Part shown: positions 21,798 through 33,800 of the stretch, one piece after another
How positions within the stretch are numbered: the stretch's first letter is position 1
How the letters are laid out: every line of letters begins with the position of its first letter
Origin: Carposina sasakii
Lineage: Eukaryota > Arthropoda > Insecta > Lepidoptera > Carposinidae
Reading direction: 5' to 3'
DNA length: 64,000 nt
Assembly (NCBI GenBank): GCA_014607495.2
Contig: CP053153.1
Coordinates: forward strand, 4,526,001 to 4,590,000
Program-made: the position numbers and the translations under genes
Notes under the pieces: generated by a model
Told to the model about the DNA's origin: nothing
Database searches by the model: none
The model's input: the letters and a program-made list of their open reading frames with translations, nothing else

Positions 21798-22516
21798 TAA
21801 TTCTACACTGGTTGCTAAACTGCAACTGTCAAAATCAAATTAAAGTGTATTGTACTTTTTTGTCTTTTGATAACTGCCAACTAAATTTGAAAGAATTTTA
21901 TTTTAAAATTTATATTGAATTTTATTTGTGTAGAATTGAATCCAATATTTAAGTCTAATATAATGAAGTGTATTTTTCTAGCTGCCAGTGTACAAATTCA
22001 AACAGAGAGAGAAAGAGAGGTACTGCATTGTTTGCTAGTATGTTTATGCCTATGTTGTAATCTAAATAATGAATTACGTAGCTTGCCTAAATATCAGCAC
22101 AAATACCACTTATCATTATTTATTGTGATATATCCTACCTATACTTACTATAATGTTGATTGTGTGACTGCTTCAGTTTATATTACTTGGTGTCTATTTC
22201 TATATCAATAGCATACTATGAAAAAAAAAACTTGTTACAAGATTGTGGTCTATTCTGAACACCACACTTAAACCTAAACTTAAAATTAGTGCTACTTGTC
22301 CCTTTCTGTCTTGACAAATTTTAAGTTTAGGTACATTCAAGTGAAGATTCAATCATATTAGGTATCTATAAAAAAATCTAAATGACTTCCTAACAAAGTT
22401 ATAGAAGATCAAGTATGTACCTAATATTTAACTTTTTTTATCAATGCCACTGACCTGATGAATGTAGAATTTTATTCTAAAAAAAATTACTTTGGTACTT
22501 GTTATAAAAAAGTAAA

Positions 22517-22847
22517 AATTTACATATAATAAAAATGTAACGGATCGCTTTCTGTACATGGAAGATTATATAAGAAAAAAATATTATACAAGACCTTTAT
22601 CAGTGCAGTACCCAAAAGAATGATTTTTGTAATTTTTGTCTGTTTGTCGGTTTGTCTGTGCGTTTGTGCACGCTAATCTCAGAAACGGCTGAACCGATTT
22701 TGATGCAGTTTTTAAGGAATATATTGTGACAGGTTCCTCTTAATATATAGGCTACTTTTTATCCCGGGAAAATGTTTGAATCCCGGATAATTTCGACATT
22801 TTGTTTTTTCTGTAGTCCACGCGGACGGAGTCACGGGCGTCCACTAT
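22517..22847 (+). mobile_element. Small non-autonomous Helitron
   Basis: Same family as 4505-4844 but on the plus strand. The 5' side has TACATATAATAAAAATGTAA with a decayed terminus. The 3' side has CGCGGACGGAGTCACGGGCG, a hairpin with one changed base, then CCACTAT. Confidence 0.72.
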
Positions 22848-23149
22848 ATATGTACATATATGAATCTAACAATTCAAATCCCTATTGTGGTTTAGTGAGT
22901 ACCTACTAAATATTTTCTTTCGCATTTATAATATTAAAAATATTAAAAATTATATGGTTAGGATTGATATACATAGAGAGAAGTATGCATGAACACAGCC
23001 CTATATTTGTGGTCATAATTACAAAGTAAGAACTTATTGAGGTACTCTATTGATTGTAAAGCAATTTATGAAACTAATATACATAGTTTGCTGAACCTAT
23101 AAATACTAGATCATCTAGGAATATAAAAGGAAAGTGAATCTGTCTTTTG

Positions 23150-23236
23150 TATATATGGGTGTAACAAAAGTTTTATGAGTTATTTGCTTAGTTTGAGTCT
23201 TGTGTCAAACTTAACAGAAAGTACACCCTGTATGTT
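23150..23236. mobile_element. Short remnant with GGGTGTAACA inverted ends
   Basis: ATGGGTGTAACAAAAGTTTT at the left and a reversed GTACACCCTGTATGTT at the right resemble the ends of the fold-back MITE at 11241-11508, but the body is much shorter. Likely a deletion derivative. Confidence 0.4.
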
Positions 23237-23655
23237 ACTTTAGCATTTTAGCTTCATTGATGGTCAAGTTTATATGAATATATTTCTTTAATAACATTGT
23301 TTTGTAATACTTCGGTAGATACTTATATAAGTGATTTTTGTTATTTTATTTTTCATATTACTTACGTTACAGGAACAACTTAACTTTATTAGGTACCTAA
23401 TAAAATTAATGAGCAATTTGGTACACCGTATCAGGGAGGTAGTTTATTCCTCTATAAGATCGTATATAATAAGTACATATAGAAATTGAAAATGTTATTA
23501 TTTTATTTTACTCTGTCTATGGGTAAACCATGTTTCTCATCTCTCGTGTGAAATGCTGTGGGGTTGCTTGGCTAACTGGGTACCTTTTATTTATGTATTG
23601 TATGTAACTAGTTAATTTTATATACATAAAATGTTAGTTTTAAATTATATTTATA

Positions 23656-24031
23656 CTGTTGTTTTTTCGTTGCCACCCTTAACGAAGGGTACGTACTCTA
23701 TACATCAAATAAAGTTAGTTTATGCCAAAAAATGCTGGGAAACGATGTAAATATTTTGGAAAAAAAAAACTTCATTACTTGATCGGGCGAAATTTAATTG
23801 TCCAGTGTTTATGCTAGTTTTTTTCAAAGATATTAATTATTTCTCGTGAAAATATCTTGCTACACGCGTCAATTTGCATTTATGCAGAAAAACGCAGCTA
23901 TTTACTCAACTTTGGACCCTAATATTTTGGAAACCAGACACTTCCCAGGTATGCTTGCATGGAGAAAAATGATCGTGATGATGAGGAGATTCCGTAGTTT
24001 TCGGGGACGTTGACGACCAAAAATCGCCCTG
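23656..24031 (-). mobile_element. TA-flanked ~370-bp element, copy 1
   Basis: One of four copies (others 27985-28336, 51921-52293, 60792-61631). Shared blocks include TTCGTTGCCACCCTTAACGA, TTAATTATTTCTCGTGAAAA, CCAGACACTTCCCAGGTATG and ACGTTGACGACCAAAAATC. The ends are short CAGG/CTG inverted repeats with TA next to them. No coding frame; a Tc1/mariner-derived MITE is possible. Confidence 0.65.
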
Positions 24032-24053
24032 TATGACGTGGCCATATCGTAAA

Positions 24054-24683
24054 ATTGATCATTTCATGAAATGGTCGCATTTCATGTTGTGGCCAATTCA
24101 ATTTGACCCAGATCATTAAATCGTCTACATTTCACTATTTTGTCATCCATATTTGGCCGAATCGTATTAATAGGGTGTCCATAAAATCCAGAATGTGGTA
24201 AGAGCTTATTTATGGTAACGGTATGATTTTTTTCTTATAAATATCACAATCGATAATATTTAAAAAACATAAAAGGCTTTACAAATGCGATTCGCTTTGT
24301 TATTTGTCATAGTATAACCTAACCTATCGTAATCTAAGATTTTTGTTAAACAATGTTATTATAAACCACCATTAAGTCTAACATATAATCTAACATATAC
24401 AATATAACACCCTATCCGTGGACTGCTTCGGCATAGTCACCCTACTCTCCTTATTTTTGTTTTATAACCTAAAAAGAAAAATCCGCCATCTTCACACATA
24501 AACTAAGCGCTTGCAGCGCCTCTACCGGTCATTCATGTTACTATTTTACGATATGATCAATAATCTTGACCACTTCATGAAATAGTCGCGCGTTTAGTTG
24601 CCCATATAGAGAAACGATCATATCATGATGATGTGGCCAATAGAAAGTTGAACATTTCATGAAATGCGACCATTTCATGAAAT
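24054..24683. repeat. Cluster of ATTTCATGAAAT palindromes
   Basis: Exact ATTTCATGAAAT occurs at 24061-24072, 24654-24665 and 24672-24683, with near copies at 24080-24087 and about 24572-24583. Neighbouring words ATGATC and GTGGCCA also recur on both strands. This looks like two related repeat patches separated by about 450 bp. The element type is unknown. Confidence 0.5.
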
Positions 24684-25061
24684 AATAAAATCTATGATTA
24701 TGGCCACGACATACACACACATACATATTTATACTAAACGTGGCTGTAAGCTCTTGATAACTCTTGGGAACACAGCCGTGTGAATACCTATCTATATATG
24801 TATTAAATATTTAGGTAAAAAGGCCACATTTCAATTTAATTTTGTTAAAATTCTTTTACCTACACGCTATGATTTATTACAACAGAAAGTAAAACCTCAT
24901 TGCTTACATGCGATTTATACGATTTTTCCATAAATCCTATTCTATGTTTTGTGGATGGATATACAAATACAACAATTGTATTTTAGTATAATATAAAAAA
25001 TCCGATCTATTTCGCTGACCCCTAATTCTAGCATTCTAGTCGCTTTTGTTCATGTAATAAT

Positions 25062-25771
25062 AATAATATTTTTATTTATTCAATGGACACATTTTATGTA
25101 CAATGTCTTACGCTATGGATAGGTAAATAATAATATGATTCCTGAACTAGGCTGAGCCTGTGTTTCAGGTGATAAAGTTCTTATTAGCTTATAAAATAAA
25201 TTAACAATTAAAAATAGCATACTACTAAGAAGAATATGTTTCTTAACTATTTAAAAACTTAATTACTTATCAACTAATAACAGATTTTCTGTGTCATCAT
25301 AACATAAAGTTTTTAAGTACTTATCAACTACTTTCTTACAGTGGAAATATGTAAGGTCATATATAGGTATATTATTTAATCTATTTATCCTATTATAAAG
25401 TAAGGGACCTATATAGGCAAAAATCTGTTAGTAAATTTAAATGGTGTCGAGATAACAGTGCATACTATATCTTTCCGTCTTTTGTTAGTAATGTCATGAT
25501 TGTAGGCAAATATTTTATGCTGTTTTAGCACTATATGAATGATGAAAAGCTGACGGACTGTTAAAACATTGCAGGATTTATATAAAAGGCAGGTAGGGAA
25601 TAAGAAAGGACGGAAAGTAGCCACTTTCAGGATTGCTCGTTGAGCTCTTTCGAGGGGTAATATGATTGTTTTATGTGCACCACCCCATGAGTTAATACAA
25701 TATTGTATGATAGATTGACATAAAGCTAGATACACTTGACTAACTACATGTGGGCTCATTATGAGGTTCAT
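25062..25771 (-). pseudogene. LINE reverse transcriptase C-terminal fragment
   Basis: On the minus strand the frame 25771-25409 shows a late reverse-transcriptase segment with VYLALCQSIIQYCINSWGG, then LPLERAQRAILKVATFRP, as in the post-thumb region of CR1/Jockey-type LINEs. About 350 bp of 3' untranslated sequence follows to a TGAATAAATAAAAATATTAT tail near 25062. The 5' part is missing and the frame is short, so it is a truncated copy. Confidence 0.75.
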
Positions 25772-25839
25772 ATACCTACATAGTAGGTAGGTATGGTGTA
25801 CCTATAAAACTTCTGAAAACTAGACTTTGTGCTCTTTAA

Positions 25840-27316
25840 GGACTGAAACACATAACCGCGTTGCACAGTGTTCCGAAAACCCCGAAAAATGGACATCTCT
25901 AGCTGACCCCGTATATCGACGAAGTTCGACAAGAGAATCAATTCGCTAGAACAAACCACCTATCAATTGTTAATAGTATCCGAGAAAAAAAAAGTTGCCA
26001 GTTTTTGGGAGGTCGAAAAATGAAAAATTTTGAAATGTACTTTTATTAATGAAGTTTGTAACAAAATTTATTTATCCCATAATATTTCATCCTATTGCGC
26101 GTATTTCAAGCTAAATAACAATCATCTATATACGGGTGATTTAAAGAAATTAAAAAAAAAACAAATTTTTGTTAATATTTTTTAAAGAAAAGTCCACAAT
26201 TTCAGCACGTAATTTTTTATACTAATAATTACTCACTATTATGTCTATCTACAGAAAAAAATCACGTACCTCGTGGATAACTAGAGATATTTGCGATTTC
26301 ATGTCAGTACCTAAGGTGCCTAAGAAATTGTGCACTTTTCTTTAAAAAAAATATTAACTGAAATTCTATTTTTTTAAATTTGTTTAAATCGCCTGCATAT
26401 AGATGATTGTAATTTAGCTTAAAATACGCGCAATACGATGAAATATTATAGGATAAATAAATTTTGTGTCAAACTTCATTAAAAAAAGTACAATCAAAAA
26501 TTGTACCCCCCCAAAAACTAGCAACTTTAATAAATTTTTTCTCGGAAACTATCAACAATTGATAGGTGGTTTGTTCTAGCGAATTGGTTCTCTCGACGAA
26601 CTACGTCGATATACGGGATCAGTTAGAGATGTCCATTTTCGGAGTTTTCGGAACACTGCGTTGCGGCGCCGCAACGCTAAAATCGGCAGTGGTGTCACTG
26701 CAACGCGACGCAAATTCCAGCGTTGTGACGCCATACTTGGTGACTATGATTCACTAAATCTAAAAAACTCTTAATTTAAAGAAAATGTTGGAAACCCGAT
26801 GGCCTCAATGTATATAAAAGAATATGATGTACATGTAATGGTCACCATACACACTACGAGAAATCGTTATGATCAGACTGTACCTATACAGTTCGAACGG
26901 TACTGATAAATCGCTAAGTACATGTATGTTATAAAACTACAGTTTTGTCCGATTTTTTAAGACTGCAGTCGAACGGAACAATACGAAGATTTCAATTGAT
27001 TAATCGGAATCGAATGAACTGTACCGACTGATCGTAACGTGTATGCGCTCGTTCCAACCCATAAAGACAAATTAATAAAACAAGAAGCATGGAAAAGCAT
27101 TTGTGAAATCATTTATGATAATCAATCATCAAACAATTATCTTAACAAAGAGAACAGAGAGAGAGACGTCTATCTACACTCAAAAATCATGGTTACCCTA
27201 CCGAACAACAGTTCAACAGCGTTGTAACGCTCTTTTTCGCGGGGCGCTCGCCGCAACGCAAACTGCAGATTTTAGCGTTGCGGCGGGCGCCGCAACGTGG
27301 TTATATGTTTCGGCCC
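25840..27316. mobile_element. PIF/Harbinger-like element split by a fold-back element
   Basis: The left end GGACTGAAACACATAACCGCG follows TAA, and the right end GGGCCGAAACATATAACCACG (minus strand) precedes TAT. The interior after 26659 matches 20757-21360, including the MADF-like frame at about 27039-27165 (HKDKLIKQEAWKSICEII). The left end is cut from the rest after GCGTTG by the fold-back element 25864-26658. Order of events is therefore readable. Confidence 0.65.
25864..26658. mobile_element. 795-bp fold-back element with CACAGTG end
   Basis: Two arms of about 340 bp (25864-26203 and about 26320-26658) are inverted copies around a short centre. The left end begins CACAGTGTTCCGAAAAC and the right, reversed, CAGTGTTCCGAAAAC. 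CGTTG lies on both sides (25859-25863 and 26659-26663), but some of that word belongs to the interrupted host element. The 5-bp GC-rich duplication and CACAGTG terminus recall Transib elements, the relatives of RAG1; no transposase is present, so the class is an inference. Confidence 0.65.
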
Positions 27317-27392
27317 TATCTCCGTGGCTATTTACGACAGATTTGTTAAAGACAGGATATTGTAATTTTAAAAGTGGGCTTTTGTTATTTAT

Positions 27393-27652
27393 GTAAGTGT
27401 TTTCAAAATTAGTAATTTGCTTTTGACACGAAACTTGGTAGGTAAAAAGAAAGAACTTTCACTCCGAAATAGTAAAAAAAACCTGCTGTTCCATATATTT
27501 CAGTACAGTAATTAATTATTTAAGATTGTATGGAACAGCTGATATTTTTTTTACTATTTCGGAGTTGGTCCCATAGTGACAGTTGTTTCATTTTACCTAC
27601 CTAGTTTCATGTCAAAAGCAAATTACTAATTTTGAAAACACCTTATACTAGG
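27393..27652. mobile_element. Palindromic MITE (GACACGAAACTAGG family), copy 2
   Basis: Ends AAGTGTTTTCAAAATTAGTA and the reverse on the right, with inner TTTTGACACGAAACTTGG and its inverted mate. It pairs with the copy at 12711-12939. Confidence 0.7.
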
Positions 27653-27984
27653 TAATGTGTTGTATTGTATGTACGTAAAGTTGATAGTTAATAACTTTAT
27701 CTTCACAAATCTGTTTATATTGTACATAATTTAGGTACTTATGATGGGAATTTCCTTTTTATAAATTGAACTAGGTTCGCCTTAGGAAGCAATAGTGCAT
27801 TCAACGAGCAAACATTTTTGTATGTCTGTAAATTAGTTTTAATTTTCCTTTCAGAATTCTTGGGATTACACCTATTGTGATTTATGTAAATTCGTTTAAT
27901 AATAAGGCCCAGAATATTCGCTGAAGTGCGTGGTTATCGTCCCAACCTAAAACCATGTTTCTCGTTGGCGTTTGTATATGTAAA

Positions 27985-28336
27985 CAGGTGTTTTTTCATT
28001 GCCACCCTTAACGAAGGGTACGTACTATATACATCAAATAAAGTAAGTTTATGCCAAAAAAAATGCTGGGAAAAGATACTTGATCGGGAGAAATTTATAG
28101 TGTCCAGTGTTTATGCTAGTTTTTTCATAGACAGATATTAATTATTTCTCTTGAAAAATCTTGCTACGCGCGACTATGTGCATTTATGCAGAAAAACGCA
28201 GTCTATTTACTCAACATTGCACCCTAATATCTTGGGAGCCAGACACTTCCCAGGTATGCTTCCATGGAAAAAAAAGATCGTGATGATGAGGAGATTCCAC
28301 AGTTTTCGGGAACGTTGACGACCAAAAATCACCCTG
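27985..28336 (-). mobile_element. TA-flanked ~370-bp element, copy 2
   Basis: Matches 23656-24031 along its length in the same orientation, with a small deletion near the AAAATGCTGGGAAAAGATAC stretch. It ends in CCCTG followed by TA. Confidence 0.65.
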
Positions 28337-28399
28337 TATACGTATCATTGCCATTGTATCCCCTTAGGTTGGGACGTCTAAGACTGTAAATACTTACAA

Positions 28400-29500
28400 T
28401 ATCCACAAGCGTATAAGGCCCGGCATCCACCAAAGTGGAGAGATTTTTTGTATACCTAACCAATTATATTTCGATATTTCCACATTTCAATCGCTTAGCT
28501 TGGGTAGGTAGAAATAGGTCAATCGGAAGGGAGGAAGGGCGAAGCCTCATTTTTTTATAGAAGTTTTAGTCGCGGACATTCGGAGTGGTAGAGATGTGGT
28601 CTGTGCTTGCACATTTCACCGCTTTGACTGAAACAACCTGCCAGCTTCATTTCATTGCACATCAGAATCTCCTATGTGCTTTGTTGGAAGTCTGGCCTGA
28701 AGGCTGCATACGTTAAGACAGCCCTAGGACTGCCAGTTCGATTGTTAGAAAAGACGGAGATGCTCACTTTGACATTTGCGGCCAAGATATTGATTATAGA
28801 GTACCTACCGCGCCCTGATTGATTACCTAATTTGCAATAGCAAAGCCTCTGCTACTGCAAGTTACGTAATCAGGGGGCTGGTTTTGTAAAAGTTGGCTGA
28901 AACCAACTTTATGCCTAAGTGCGTGTCTCACCTCTACCTTATTTTTTTACTCTAATGGAGTATTTCTGTTACGTGGTACCTACAAATGCGATGCGTGCCT
29001 GCCTATTGTATGGATTTATGACAAATGAATAGCTTCCTTTTCGCAGTTGCTACATGTAAAAAAACGAAATAAATAGATGAATGCGCCTTCATGTCTTATT
29101 TCAAATGCAATGTTTTTTTACCAGTCCAGCCCAAGCTGTAAGTAAATAAACTAAAAAAGGATGGTAAAAAGAGGGGTAGATAGTTTTATAAAAAGAACTG
29201 TCTCGCTTGCACTAGCAGTGTCTAAAATCTCGCCTAAAAGTATATTCTAGTATCCCACTTGTTCAGGGTGGTTCCAAACGCTACAATTATGCAACTTCTG
29301 GGTGCTCTAAGGCTTATTTACTTGCCGTAATGGTGTTTACGGTTCGTTCCCGTATTTGCTTATAATTTTATTAAAAAATTCCCCATTAGAACCATAAATA
29401 ATAATCAGCAACTTCTAGTCTCTATGCTTACTCGTTTCTTTGCCTAAAGTTATTATGAAACCATTCTGACTTTGACGTTTGTTGTCAACAAGTTTATTGT
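28400..29500. other. Spacer upstream of GOPC, no gene seen
   Basis: Apart from a fragment at 28826-28880 related to the interior of the hAT MITE 10325-10642, no feature was recognised. The last ~100 bp are likely GOPC promoter and 5' leader, without a clear core motif. Confidence 0.4.
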
Positions 29501-29504
29501 GAAA

Positions 29505-30133
29505 ATGGCGACTACCGGAGTTGGATTTCGGTGGTTAGATTTATTAGAAAAAGAATTCGATAAAGCATGTGTCGAATTAGATACGTCTTTGGGTAAGTTT
29601 AAGCTAAACGATTATTGTTCAATACAGTGCTTATAATTATACCAAATGGCCCAAGTAATTGCTATGCGCAATCCTTTATTCGAACCACTAGACCTTTTTC
29701 TCATTATCAAATAAAACTCAAGTTTTCATTGCTTTATAAGTCTTATTGTAATTTTTTGATGTACTTTAAGCCGTCTATTAACGATTCTTAGGAAGTCTTA
29801 GAGGATAATATAATTATGAACACTTTCTTGATGTCATTGGGGTATCATTGATTGTTGTAGTATTTATTTCTAAACAAGGTTTGCTGGCTTTTGTTTTGAA
29901 TATGAATAAGATATAAGGTCTATCACTATTTTGTAAGTGAATTTGGTAAGCGGTGTGGTGAATTTAAGGGTAAATTTGTAATCATACTTATACCTTTATG
30001 TCTAGCGGACGTGGAGACAGAGGAGCCTGAAGTGGTTTTTGGAGCGAGGCAGAAGATTGCAACCCTTAGCTCCTGTTTCGCTCAGCTTACACACAAAGCT
30101 CTAACTATCTTTCAAAATAGTGCTAAACTTGAG
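29505..30133 (+). CDS. GOPC: GOPC (Golgi PDZ/coiled-coil protein), first two exons only
   Basis: Exon 1 is 29505-29592 and exon 2 is 30006-30133, joined in phase 1, giving 72 residues. The match to the start of GOPC (PIST/CAL) is strong: FRWLDLLEKEFDKA (8-21) and GARQKIATLSSCFAQLTHKA, then KLE. GOPC is a trans-Golgi adaptor that controls trafficking of membrane proteins through a coiled coil and a PDZ domain. Exon 2 ends at KLE with a good GTAAGT donor in phase 0, exactly where the known coiled-coil region should continue. I found no later coiled-coil or PDZ exon on the plus strand up to 64000. Either the next intron is very long and contains the opposite-strand gene at 30892-37876, or the rest is lost or misassembled. 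Confidence 0.85.
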
Positions 30134-30852
30134 GTAAGTGTATTATTGGTTCCACCAACACATAAAAAAACACTTATTCTTTGTTGGCTAAGTTTCTAAC
30201 TTACTCAATTATGTGATATCAAAAGGAGAGTTTGTTCATGTCCTTTTGTGGAATATTTAAATTGACTCTGAAAACAGTTTCTAGGCATTTTGTTGTGTTG
30301 CAATGGTGCACCTTCAGTAGCAGTGTTACAATGATTTGCTAAAAGAATTATATTAAGAATGTAAGCTTATAATTGACTCAACAACATAGGTACATATACT
30401 GTTCTGTTAGTAATGTTAAGTGTACAATAATAATAATAATTCTCCTTGTACTACTAGGTTATAAAAATATTCTGTATTGATTGAATACTTCTAACTATAT
30501 CAGATTCTATACTAAATTAATAAGCCAACTATCTTTTGTCAAAATAAATGTGAATGCTAAAATTTGCAATGGTGAATTAAAACATACACATACTATGATT
30601 AAATTACCCAACACGCAAAAACTACCATATGGATATTGATGATACTTGGCAACAATAACATGATCTATAAAGTTCACAAGGTACAAAATAACTATTTAAG
30701 TCTCAATACAAATATACTTAGCTTATATTTTTCAGATAAGATACTTATTCAGATTCAGCTTAGTAAAATACTGTTCAGCCATTATTTAATATGGATCCTT
30801 CTATCTAAACTCAAATAAATTAGGTAAATGAATGTAAAAATCATATTTAATA

Positions 30853-30858
30853 TTTATT
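30853..30858 (-). terminator. Polyadenylation signal of the secreted coiled-coil gene
   Basis: AATAAA on the minus strand, 34 bp downstream of the stop codon at 30892-30894. Confidence 0.5.
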
Positions 30859-30891
30859 ATCATAAAAAAAACTTATTAGATACAATGGTTT

Positions 30892-33800
30892 TCACCAGCC
30901 AGGACCACGGTCGTAAGGATGTTTGTGTAGATGTCTCAGATGAGTGGGGCGTGCCATCGGCGTTTGGGGCTCCGTGTTGTCCCTCCGTAACCCTCTCTGC
31001 TCCACTCCTTTGGTAAGGATCTTATCCTCGTCCATAATATCTCCACCCCCACCATAATCGTCATCGAATGCGTCATCCCAATCTTTTTCTTCGTCGTCGA
31101 AATCCTCTTGGTTTCTGAAAGTTTTGGTAGCAAAGTATTAAATTATGCTTGAAATTTTGTCTGGGCTTTGTAATGTAGTGTTGGCTGGAGCAGAATATTG
31201 CTACCACGAAGCGCCGGCCCGAAGTAAATTTTAGAATGGAGCGAGATCCAATTATGGCGCCTCTCCTGTTTGCTCCTAATAATATATACCTATATCTTTA
31301 CCATTTAGGCGCCCTCTAGGATTTGGTGCCTGGAGCGACTGCTCCGTTCGCCGTGCGGCCCTGCTACCACGCATTCATTGTGTGTTGTGGTAGATGACTA
31401 AGAATCTCAGGTACAGTTCTTAGATGATGAGCTAACAACTTGTCACTTAACTGATCTTTTACATTTGGTCTTGCCTTGCATAAGCTAAATAAAAATTACG
31501 TGGTTTTGAGATGTCTTTGTGTACCTATAGTTCTATTCCTTTTTAGGAAAACAGCCATATTCCTATTCAATATAGCATGTTATGTATTATTTGAAATCTA
31601 GAAACGAGCTTGAATACGCGAAACTTTCTTACTTGATCCCGTTAAGTTTAAGAATGAGCCTGTCAGCCTCGGAAGTGACGTCCGACTCCGAGTCCTGCGA
31701 TGGAGGCTCGTCGTCGTTGAGGCGGACCTCCAGCCGTTGTATGGCCGCGTCTGCTCTGTCGGTAAGGGCTATGAACTTCTCCGTAAGCTGATGCAGCTCA
31801 TTCTCCTTGAACGTAGACTGGGATGCGTTGCGGAAGACATTTTCGAGACGTCGACATGTTGCGTCGCTCTGAAAATTGGTTGATAGAGTTATTATTAAAA
31901 TTTACAAGATTATTTATACTTTTTCTCGGATAAAATGGATACTTTTGGCATTTTTCATTAGGCGGCCTATAAGTCGTTTAGCAATACGTGATGGTTGAAA
32001 TACCTGTGGTGCAGAACGAGATACTGTAAGCAACTTGGCGACTTTACTATCATGGTTGTGCAGCGTGCTCTGAATGTTTTGCAGCTCTTGAAATGTTGTC
32101 ATAGTTCTGAAACGGAAATAATAGGAAATTAATTAGTGTCGTGCTTGCTAAACTGTTTTTTTTTCACTTTGTCTAAGTCGTAGGTAGTACAATAAAGACA
32201 AAACCTAGGTCTTAAAATAAAACCTAAATTAGGTACCTGATACATACCGTTATAAGGACTACTTTGATTATAACTACAAAATTGTTAATTGCCTATATCC
32301 GGCTTAATGTAGTCGGCAATCCAATCCATATGCCGACTGACGCTGATGCCATATTATGATGTCCACAGCGTGCATGTGCCCACAAGTTACATACGTTACG
32401 AACACCATTACTTAACGTCGTAAACTATTGATCAGTAAACGGTCATGTCATTTGGTTTCAGAAACTTAGTTAACATTTCACGAATCTAGATTCCCGATTA
32501 AGTTCACTTACTTATTGATAAGGGAGTCTATCAGTTTATCCAGAACGTCGGCCATGTGCCTCGGATCATCTCGTTGCTCTGACTGACACGTGTCCAGTAA
32601 ATGTTTTTGGGTGTCTAGCACCTCTTGCATCTGGAATAAAATTGATGATAGATATTAGCCAACTTACTTATTATTTTGTGCCGAAGGAGGGTTGGCGTCA
32701 GGCAGGCAACCGGTAAAACAAACGCCAAATCCTTGGAAATATGAGTTTCGAAAGAAACCATATTGCGCCAACCCCATAAATAATGAGATAAGGGCAGGAA
32801 GATGATGATGATGACTTATTATTTTGTAAATGTGAGGACGAAGAATTTGATTGCGGATTGGTACTTAGTTAATAAAAGTATAAGCTGCGTTTTAATGTAA
32901 TCCGTTTGAGACTATTTTAGCTTCAGAATATTATTGCAGCACAGAAGAACTAATAGTTTTACTTTTAGTAGTTAGTAGTCTAAGTCTCGCACATGCACAT
33001 GTATATATAAGATTTGGTTGTAGTTTATCCAATAATAAAGTAAAAATGGTGCATGTACCTTTAAGTCTATCTTGAATGTGTTGTCATTCAAGCGCCTAGC
33101 AAATGCTGTTTCTAGGTCTGTAGAAGTGAGCCTAGCGTCTCGTTGCCTCCTCGCCAGGGTTCTGAGACCATCGGCCAGTTCTCTTCGCGTCACATTCACC
33201 AGGGAGAGCCCGTCTCTCATCAGGGACTCGAGGATGAGGCTGCGTCTGAAGGCGTCGTTGTAAGCACCGCTTGTCTGCGATAGTAAAAAAAAATATTATA
33301 TCCACCTTGTCTACAGCTTCCAAATACAGTAGTAAAAAATGCCAGTCCCTATTTTAGTCATTTGAAAATATTGTTTTGTGATCATTTACAGGAAAATAGG
33401 TACTATGTAGTATGGTGGTATTCCCACCGAACAAAGGAAAATCCAGAGACAAATTAAATTATAGTCTTTATATAATTATAATAACCAAATACATACATAC
33501 ATTTTTTTCCTGTTCGTTTGTTTGTACCCACATTATTTATTTTCAATAGGTAGGTTAAATTATTAAATTTAGATTATTTTTTATTTACTTTATTAGTATT
33601 CTGCACGAACCTTTTCTAATGAGTGTCTATGAGATTCTACGTGGATTGTTAAATTCTGCGCTATCTCTTCAATTTTCTTTTGGCTACGTTCTATCTTATC
33701 TGTTCCTTCCTTGACGGTGGCCTGTAATAAATGTTGAAACGAATTAGGTAACTTCAGTTAAGTTTACGGACTAGGTACTCCATTCATGTGGTTTACGCTA

